Position numbers and translations under genes: made by a program. Shown here piece by piece: positions 21,449 through 26,061 of a DNA stretch of 26,061 nucleotides (position 1 is its first letter; each line of letters starts with the position of its first letter). The stretch spans positions 1-26,061 of the IMG/VR virus record IMGVR_UViG_3300031673_000422, one strand, 5' to 3'. The DNA comes from a virus. Under the pieces are notes generated by a model. That model had not been told where the DNA came from, did not search any database, and worked only from the letters and a program-made list of their open reading frames with translations.

Positions 21449-22843
21449 TTATTCATGAATGAATACATGCGTGCCGTTCTGCACTAAATCAAAAACTATT
21501 TTCGCTTCATTAATCGCCATATTGACACATCCCCTACTCATAGGAGTTCCGAAATTGTCGTGCCAATACGTCCCGTGAATGGCATATTCTCCATGAAAGA
21601 ATATTACCCAGGGCGTATTCGGAAAAGCTCTTGTTTCACCCTGCATCGTATAATTTTCATACATCGCATAAATCTTATAGCTACCTCCCAAAGGTGTTGG
21701 CGTTCTAGGCAATCCTGTAGACACAGAAAAAGTATTTAATTTATCTTTACCTCGATTAACCGTAAGTGTTTGGTCGCTTAAATCAACCTCCAACCATATC
21801 TCATCCAATCCAACTACAAAACCCTTATTCACCGATGTGGGCGTTTGGATAGTAATTGTGCCAGGGAATTCAATATTAGTCGCGTCCTCGGATGGTTCTC
21901 CGTCTATTCTAGTAGTATTTATATCAAACTGGACAAACTCTGGATTAGGCGGAATTCGCCATGACGGCTTCCCATTCTCCTCTGTCGGCGGTCGGTAGAG
22001 CATTCTCGGAACATTGACATAATATTCTGTAGCTTCCTCGTTTGTCTCAAATGGGTCAAATTCTATACGATCTAAAAACCATTCTCTCAAATCTACAACC
22101 GGAACATCTTTAATAATCTCACTGGGCGGTATCTTAGATACCATTACATTATCAATTCGTGTAACGTTCCAATGCCGATCCCATTTATTATTCTCATCGA
22201 GATTCGCCATACCCCAACGGCGCGCGGTTTCAAATCCTATTTCCACAGATTCGCCATTATGCACCACTACATTGTAAAGGTCTTTCCGTGCAGCACAATC
22301 CACTACTCTGAATGGCCCCTCCCACTCATTGCCCGGTCTTTTCAACCAAACTAGCGCGCCATGGTCAGCACAAGTCATCAGCGCAACTCCGTCCATCATT
22401 CCTTCTAATGAAAGTTCATTGTATTCTGCGGTAGCCTCCATCACGCCCGGACCGTAGGGCACAGCAGAACCAGTAAATAGATCTGGCATTAAGAGATACT
22501 GAACATCAAAAGTCAACATGCCCGGGATCCATTTGTTATTCGATTCATAGTACCAACCGTTGTACAGACTCGCATCCTCGTATGGTTCGGGCTCTGGATG
22601 CCCTAAATACCGTTCTGGATCCGGCACAAACTTTGCCACAGGCTTGATTTCCTTTGATAGTGCCTCAAACTGTGTGATTTCTGGTAGCGCCACAGATTCA
22701 ATTTCCTCAATAGGATCTATCTGCTCATTCTCTCTTGTGGATATCTCAAACGACATACTTTCTGTGTCCACCGCTATACTGATATCCACTCTCTGCCCAA
22801 GCAGTAAAGTTATCAACAAAATTATTAACTGATGAAATAACAT
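21449..22843 (-). CDS. Secreted L,D-transpeptidase (YkuD) with double-psi-barrel-like region
   Basis: A 464-residue exported protein. Residues 1-16 (MLFHQLIILLITLLLG) look like a signal peptide. About 100-215 include GVALMTCADHGALVWLKR, GPFRVVDCAARKDLYNVVV and VEIGFETARRWGM, a pattern that recalls RlpA/EG45-type double-psi barrels. The C-terminus (about 345-464) is a YkuD domain: IWLEVDLSDQTLTVNRG, TPTPLGGSYKIYAM, HGTYWHDNFG with catalytic His423, and SRGCVNM with nucleophile Cys439. YkuD enzymes make 3-3 or lipoprotein crosslinks in peptidoglycan. In a phage this could alter the wall during infection, help lysis timing, or block rivals; it is not a usual lysin. AAAGGA precedes the ATG. Confidence 0.88.
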   Translation of the reverse strand: MLFHQLIILLITLLLGQRVDISIAVDTESMSFEISTRENEQIDPIEEIESVALPEITQFEALSKEIKPVAKFVPDPERYLGHPEPEPYEDASLYNGWYYESNNKWIPGMLTFDVQYLLMPDLFTGSAVPYGPGVMEATAEYNELSLEGMMDGVALMTCADHGALVWLKRPGNEWEGPFRVVDCAARKDLYNVVVHNGESVEIGFETARRWGMANLDENNKWDRHWNVTRIDNVMVSKIPPSEIIKDVPVVDLREWFLDRIEFDPFETNEEATEYYVNVPRMLYRPPTEENGKPSWRIPPNPEFVQFDINTTRIDGEPSEDATNIEFPGTITIQTPTSVNKGFVVGLDEIWLEVDLSDQTLTVNRGKDKLNTFSVSTGLPRTPTPLGGSYKIYAMYENYTMQGETRAFPNTPWVIFFHGEYAIHGTYWHDNFGTPMSRGCVNMAINEAKIVFDLVQNGTHVFIHE

Positions 22844-22864
22844 ACTAATTCCTTTCTCTACTTT

Positions 22865-22987
22865 TTATTTTAATGAAATATGAACTATCCACCATAAAAC
22901 CGCAACGATCACTGCCTCAATTAAGATCACAACAGCAACATAGAATAGAATTGCAAACCATACTGGCATATCTTTATTCTTTTCCAT
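22865..22987 (-). CDS. 40-residue single-helix membrane peptide
   Basis: The hand translation starts MEKNKDMPVWFAILFYVAVV and continues ILIEAVIVAVLWWIVHISLK: a charged start, one long hydrophobic helix (about 8-37) and a Lys end. It lies directly upstream of the transpeptidase gene and overlaps the zinc-protein gene by 14 bases. Holin-like peptides can be this short, but the class cannot be told from one helix. Ribosome site weak; coupling likely. Confidence 0.55.
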   Translation of the reverse strand: MEKNKDMPVWFAILFYVAVVILIEAVIVAVLWWIVHISLK

Positions 22988-23234
22988 ATTTATCTAGCCA
23001 CGCATGTCCCCTGTCTGACAATCTGTCGGCAATATTGCTAAGGGCTTTTGCCAACCAGTCCCGTAAATCTTTGTCAATAATCATCATGTCTAAGAACTTA
23101 GTGGTTTGGCTAATGCACTCCCCTGCTTCTATAACCATTTCGCGCAAATGTTCTGCGCAACTAGAAAGATCGTGGGGTTCTCCCATTTTTACCCTTTTAA
23201 AACAATATGTACATACTTTTTCTATTAAATCCAT
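22974..23234 (-). CDS. Small cysteine/histidine protein, unknown
   Basis: I favour the ATG at 23234, because AGGAGG lies six bases before it; an upstream ATG at 23291, joined directly to the previous stop, would add 19 residues. The 86-residue form starts MDLIEKVCTYCFKRVKMGEP; CTYC (8-11) with His21, Cys26 and His29 could bind zinc. The remainder is helical (REMVIEAGECISQTTKFLDM, KDLRDWLAKALSNIADRLSD). No function assigned. Confidence 0.62.
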   Translation of the reverse strand: MDLIEKVCTYCFKRVKMGEPHDLSSCAEHLREMVIEAGECISQTTKFLDMMIIDKDLRDWLAKALSNIADRLSDRGHAWLDKYGKE

Positions 23235-23291
23235 CTCATACCTCCTATTATATTCTTCTAATTTCTCTATAAGTATTGCTGGTGCTGTCAT

Positions 23292-23726
23292 CTAAGTTAT
23301 TTTGCAATCATCATGGAAATAGGCTTCCCGCAAATGCTCATAATATCCATCAATGATCATTCTTGTGTAAGGATTATAAAGCACAGATTTTCCACACGTT
23401 CGGCAAATTCCAGCCACTTCTGTTTCAGGTGTGCCCTCTTCTGGTGCCCAAGGGAACGTCCTTTTTTTCAATCCTGCCATAGCAAATCCAAGTCCTATTA
23501 ATGAGTCTTTTACGGTTTCGTATGCTCTGCCATCTTCATAGCACTCGTAACAACACGCCATCTCTTTATCATCCCTGGTTCTTGTGAAATCAAAGCCCCC
23601 TACCAGTGGAATTCTTCCACAATATTTACATTTTGCGACTTCGCCATCAATCTCAATGATTAGGTCATGGGGAAATCTTTTGTGATTTATCCTCAATCGT
23701 AATGGATTTGTTTTTAATTTTTTCAT
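23292..23726 (-). CDS. Two-zinc-ribbon protein, unknown
   Basis: The start is the ATG at 23726: it overlaps the preceding TGA as ATGA and is well spaced from AAAGGA, while an ATG two codons earlier is too near. The 144-residue protein has two cysteine pairs in each half: CKYCG with CCYEC, then CRTCG with HDDC near the C-terminus, a probable pair of treble-clef or ribbon units. No DNA-cleaving residues of HNH type are evident. Small zinc proteins of this kind are common in phage accessory regions. Confidence 0.68.
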   Translation of the reverse strand: MKKLKTNPLRLRINHKRFPHDLIIEIDGEVAKCKYCGRIPLVGGFDFTRTRDDKEMACCYECYEDGRAYETVKDSLIGLGFAMAGLKKRTFPWAPEEGTPETEVAGICRTCGKSVLYNPYTRMIIDGYYEHLREAYFHDDCKIT

Positions 23727-24001
23727 TTCCATCCTTTCGGCATTTCTGCCCAGGCGATAACATTATCGGGTTCTAATATAAAGTCCTTCCCGTTCCAATG
23801 ATTTTCAGCAACAAAGCAATAATTAATACTCCATAGCGTTGTTAAACAGATGCCCCCTTCTGAAGGTTTCTCTCCAGGATACTTATGCCAGACTATTACT
23901 TCTTTTTGTGTATTTGGCTTCGGCAAATCTTTCATCAATTCATCACACTTTTTAGCAAACTCGTTATCCATCAAAAAAGCATCTTTCCCTGCTTTAGTCA
24001 T
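23723..24001 (-). CDS. DUF551-like small protein
   Basis: I start it at the ATG at 24001 with GGAG eight bases upstream; a GTG three codons earlier overlaps that ribosome site. The 92-residue protein ends EVIVWHKYPGEKPSEGGICL, then strands and DNVIAWAEMPKGWK. This (W...P.E.P..G..L ... VIAWAEMP) pattern resembles DUF551-type phage proteins, function unknown. It ends in an ATGA overlap with the zinc-ribbon gene. Confidence 0.65.
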   Translation of the reverse strand: MTKAGKDAFLMDNEFAKKCDELMKDLPKPNTQKEVIVWHKYPGEKPSEGGICLTTLWSINYCFVAENHWNGKDFILEPDNVIAWAEMPKGWK

Positions 24002-24002
24002 A

Positions 24003-24230
24003 TCACCCACTCCATATTACTATTGCCACAGAAGCCATTACGATTAAACTAACCGCAAGCGCAACAAAATTTGATAACTTGATAGTTGTTTCACTGTGCT
24101 CCCTTATTATTTCCCAGTCATGATCTAGATCGCCAGTCAAAATAGGCGGCGGATACATTAATAGATTACTCTTGCAATGACCCAAATAGTCTATAATAAA
24201 ATCTGCTTTTATTTTATCTGGTTTACTCAC
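24003..24230 (-). CDS. 75-residue protein with C-terminal membrane helix
   Basis: A GTG start at 24230, seven bases after AAGGAGG, is better than the longest-frame start. The protein begins VSKPDKIKADFIIDYLGHCK (with fMet at the first codon) and ends LSNFVALAVSLIVMASVAIV IWSG, a tail-anchor helix. The soluble front is polar. It follows the 27-residue membrane peptide with one base between stop and start. Possible lysis accessory or membrane regulator; no family recognised. Confidence 0.62.
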   Translation of the reverse strand: MSKPDKIKADFIIDYLGHCKSNLLMYPPPILTGDLDHDWEIIREHSETTIKLSNFVALAVSLIVMASVAIVIWSG

Positions 24231-24231
24231 A

Positions 24232-24315
24232 TTACCACCTCCTTGTAGGACCTCGCATACACACAAATATTATCATCAATATCAGTACCACCAGAGCAAT
24301 ATCGCCACTATGCAT
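24232..24315 (-). CDS. 27-residue membrane peptide
   Basis: The frame reads MHSGDIALVVLILMIIFVCM followed by RGPTRRW. One hydrophobic helix is followed by a basic end, and AGGAGATAGAGG precedes the ATG. The codons for the last RRW hold the ribosome site of the next gene. Short frames of this kind can occur by chance, but nesting between two other small membrane genes with proper ribosome sites on both sides favours a real gene. Confidence 0.5.
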   Translation of the reverse strand: MHSGDIALVVLILMIIFVCMRGPTRRW

Positions 24316-24325
24316 CCTCTATCTC

Positions 24326-24466
24326 CTAAAATATTATCCTGAATGCCACAACTAGGAGTATAACAGCTAACATTCCTACTCCAAGGATGAACAATGCCAC
24401 TCCGTAGCACATAAACTCAATCCACTGGGGTATATCTGGGGGTATGGGTCTCTTAAATTGACTCAT
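24326..24466 (-). CDS. 46-residue single-helix membrane peptide
   Basis: The frame reads MSQFKRPIPPDIPQWIEFMC, then YGVALFILGVGMLAVILLVV and AFRIIF. A proline-rich polar start is followed by one membrane helix. AGGAG sits eight bases before the ATG. The stop TAG is part of the ribosome site of the next peptide gene. It is the first of three consecutive small membrane genes. Holin-like roles are conceivable but unproven. Confidence 0.6.
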   Translation of the reverse strand: MSQFKRPIPPDIPQWIEFMCYGVALFILGVGMLAVILLVVAFRIIF

Positions 24467-24476
24467 TTTTTATCTC

Positions 24477-25154
24477 CTATGTCCATTCTTGAACATCTGC
24501 CTCTTTTATCTCCTCTATCCGTTTCTGGATATCCTCTGCTTTTATTCTAGGATCAACCTGCGATATAAATACACTTGGATTTGCTTCAACGCCAGCTTCC
24601 TTCATCCGGTTAAGAAAACTTTCGGTTTTTTCATCTGGTGCCGGCGATATATTAGATGTTCCACCAGGAAACACCCTTGCCGGTTCTGCCGATAATATAT
24701 CTGCTATTTCATTAACCAATTCTAATATTCTGTTTTTCTGTTGCGCGGGTATTTCATCCGGCAGTTTCTTATAGAAACTGTTCAATGATTTGATTGTCTT
24801 GCCAATGCGCTTTTCATAGGATAAAAATTCGCCTTGTTTTTCAGGTAGATATTTTGTAACTATTTTATTCCATGAGATATTTTTTCCTTCGGGGACTTCG
24901 TCTAGTAATGGGAATTTATCAAAGAATTGGAGAGCATACCAAAGCGTTCTCTCAGATATTCCAACATCTACTGCAAGGGTTTGCAGTTGATTAGTTAAAT
25001 TGCCAGTAAAATTTTCCCGGATAAGTTTCCCAACATTCCAATATCCTTCCACCAAAAACCACCTGCTATTATGCACCGCCTCTGTTATTGTTGCTTTTAT
25101 TTGCTCCACTAAAAGCATATAATGATCATTTTTGACTATTAAATCTCGTTCCAT
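24477..25154 (-). CDS. DUF1016-N-like helical protein, nuclease part absent
   Basis: A 225-residue protein with GAAGAGGAAAT before the ATG. Residues about 10-85 (VEQIKATITEAVHNSRWFLV, EGYWNVGKLIRENF, GISERTLWYALQFFDKFP) resemble the helical N-terminal domain of DUF1016/YhcG proteins, which normally precedes a PDDEXK nuclease. Here the rest is a helical, charged region (EKRIGKTIKSLNSFYKKLPD, KAEDIQKRIEEIKEAD) without the PDDEXK residues. The N-terminal domain probably binds DNA or a partner. It lies between nuclease and membrane genes. Family likeness is judged by eye. Confidence 0.68.
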   Translation of the reverse strand: MERDLIVKNDHYMLLVEQIKATITEAVHNSRWFLVEGYWNVGKLIRENFTGNLTNQLQTLAVDVGISERTLWYALQFFDKFPLLDEVPEGKNISWNKIVTKYLPEKQGEFLSYEKRIGKTIKSLNSFYKKLPDEIPAQQKNRILELVNEIADILSAEPARVFPGGTSNISPAPDEKTESFLNRMKEAGVEANPSVFISQVDPRIKAEDIQKRIEEIKEADVQEWT

Positions 25155-25163
25155 ATTTCCTCT

Positions 25164-25595
25164 TCATCCTTCCAATAGCCTTAGTTGAATTAATTTTTCT
25201 TCATATTTTAATAAATATTCCATTATCCTACCCCTGGAAAAGCCCCCTCCCCTTTCAAGATATCCTAACCCTATATTGCAATTATTACACAATATGCCCC
25301 TTATTCTTCCTGTTTCATGATCGTGATCAATATTAGTCTCTCTTCCACTGTCTAATTCTTTTTTGCAAATAGCACATTTTCCGTTTTGCTTTTCTATCAT
25401 CTGCTGTTTCTGCTTCGGTAAAATCCCATATCTCCTCTCCAAATCGTATTTTTCTCTTTTCCTTTTGGCTTTGGGGAGTAGATTTTGTTCAGATTTGCAC
25501 ATTCTGCACCAATAACTCAAGCCATCATCGCTTTTCTTGTTTTTGTGAAACTCATTCAATGGTTTTTCTATTCCACATTTAGTGCATAATTTCAT
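25164..25595 (-). CDS. Endonuclease VII / HNH-like nuclease
   Basis: I start it at ATG 25595 (MKLCTKCGIEKPLNEFHKNK), which lies one base after the stop of the 20-codon frame; a start six codons earlier lacks a ribosome site. The 143-residue protein has an N-terminal zinc unit (Cys4, 7, 30, 33) and a C-terminal recombination-endonuclease-VII-like His-Me finger: CAIC (74-77), IDHDHETGRIRGILCNNCN (89-107). In T4, this fold resolves branched DNA; related stand-alone enzymes are often homing or packaging nucleases. Role in this phage not determined. Confidence 0.88.
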   Translation of the reverse strand: MKLCTKCGIEKPLNEFHKNKKSDDGLSYWCRMCKSEQNLLPKAKRKREKYDLERRYGILPKQKQQMIEKQNGKCAICKKELDSGRETNIDHDHETGRIRGILCNNCNIGLGYLERGGGFSRGRIMEYLLKYEEKLIQLRLLEG

Positions 25596-25596
25596 A

Positions 25597-25659
25597 TTAT
25601 CTCTTGCAGTCATCCAATAATAATTTGTACCATTCTTCGGTTCCTGTTAATTCATTCAT
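25597..25659 (-). CDS. 20-codon leader-like mini-ORF upstream of the nuclease gene
   Basis: The frame MNELTGTEEWYKLLLDDCKR starts right after GGAGGAGCG, one of the strongest ribosome sites here, and ends TAA, one base before the nuclease ATG. It is too short to call a protein with certainty but seems built to couple translation into the nuclease gene. A leader peptide is another reading. Confidence 0.45.
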   Translation of the reverse strand: MNELTGTEEWYKLLLDDCKR

Positions 25660-25691
25660 CGCTCCTCCATTCGTTTATTTTACCATGCTTT

Positions 25692-26061
25692 TCATAATAA
25701 TCCCATTTGCTGATTAGCTTTTTCTATCCTCTTCCTGCTCATTTCTATGTACTCAGGGTTCAGATCAATCCCGATATAATTTCTGCCATATTTCAATGCC
25801 ACCACTCCTGTTGTGCCGGCTCCGTTGAATGGGTCCAGAACTGTGCCATCTTTCGGACACCCAGCCAGCACACAAGGCGTTATCAGTTTCGGAGGAAATA
25901 CAGCAAAGTGAGCTTCCTTGAATGGCTTGGTGTTTACAGTCCAGACTGTGCGCTTGCTGCGCATTGGCATTCCATTCTTTTTATTCGGCCACCGTTCACC
26001 CCCCACCCTTGCCAACGTATCGGCATCATATTTTATTGACCCCTTGAATTTAGTGTCTTTC
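25692..26061 (-). CDS. DNA methyltransferase (N6-A / N4-C), C-terminal part
   Basis: The frame is open to the window edge, so about 122 codons are visible and the true start lies outside. GTVLDPFNGAGTTGVVALKY is methyltransferase motif I with the FxGxG SAM-binding loop, followed by YIGIDLNPEYIEMSRKRI (motif II). Preceding it is WTVNTKPFKEAHFAVFPPKL (motif X). With motif X and I at the C-terminal side, this fits the beta-class order of N6_N4_Mtase enzymes; the catalytic DPPY/SPPY would be upstream. It probably marks phage DNA against host restriction. Confidence 0.9.
   Translation of the reverse strand, partial: KDTKFKGSIKYDADTLARVGGERWPNKKNGMPMRSKRTVWTVNTKPFKEAHFAVFPPKLITPCVLAGCPKDGTVLDPFNGAGTTGVVALKYGRNYIGIDLNPEYIEMSRKRIEKANQQMGLL

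Noticed and set aside
24231-24266. MCVCEVLQGGGN extension of the 75-residue membrane protein
   Set aside because: The extension overlaps the ribosome site AAGGAGG that serves the GTG at 24230.
1-26061. CRISPR arrays, tRNA genes, IS elements, integrase or attachment site
   Set aside because: No regular repeat-spacer array, cloverleaf-like segment, transposase or recombinase motif was seen on either strand.

Overview
The window is a contiguous piece of a tailed double-stranded DNA phage (or prophage) genome. Essentially every gene lies on the minus strand, so the transcriptional order runs from position 26061 down to 1. Genes are tightly packed, with many ATGA or TAATG stop/start overlaps and strong AGGAGG-type ribosome sites; no stretch over 300 bases lacks a gene. 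The morphogenesis set (HK97-type portal, prohead protease and major capsid protein, plus a tail assembly chaperone, tail tube and tape measure) indicates a siphovirus-like particle with a rather short tail. No integrase, repressor, tRNA or CRISPR was seen, so lifestyle cannot be decided. The host is a bacterium with peptidoglycan (a YkuD L,D-transpeptidase is encoded); I cannot name it.

In transcription order: (a) 26061-24477, the C-terminal end of a DNA methyltransferase, a 20-residue mini-ORF, an endonuclease VII/HNH-like nuclease and a DUF1016-N-like protein. (b) 24466-19121, an accessory block of small genes: several one-helix membrane peptides, zinc-ribbon proteins, DUF551-like proteins, a secreted L,D-transpeptidase with a double-psi-barrel-like middle region, two membrane-anchored proteins, a DnaJ-type zinc knuckle and a coiled-coil protein. 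(c) 19121-14659, the packaging module: TerS, TerL, small proteins, a radical SAM enzyme and the portal. (d) 14649-10897, a small protein, a MuF-like head protein, an HK97 gp10-like protein, four small beta-type presumed virion proteins (three share an N-terminal MTVHxPG tag), a tiny membrane peptide and a small membrane-anchored HEXXH metallopeptidase. (e) 10910-10768, a regulatory intergenic region: three 10-bp-phased repeats, an extended -10 promoter, a UUCG hairpin and an intrinsic terminator just ahead of the protease ribosome site. (f) 10767-5577, the head module: protease, capsid, a small decoration-like protein, a beta-helix protein, connector and tail-completion proteins. (g) 5560-1, the tail module: tube, chaperone with a probable programmed -1 frameshift, tape measure, tail-tip protein, a zinc-ribbon protein and a truncated fibre-like protein.

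The most notable items are the probable attenuator-type leader before the capsid genes, the radical SAM enzyme lodged between terminase and portal, the -1 frameshift with its reconstructed 150-residue product, a duplicated 3' end of terL, the MTVHxPG family, the L,D-transpeptidase fusion, the mini metallopeptidase, and a set of genes of 20-59 codons. Start codons were revised from the longest-ORF choice wherever a ribosome site or overlap made another start better.
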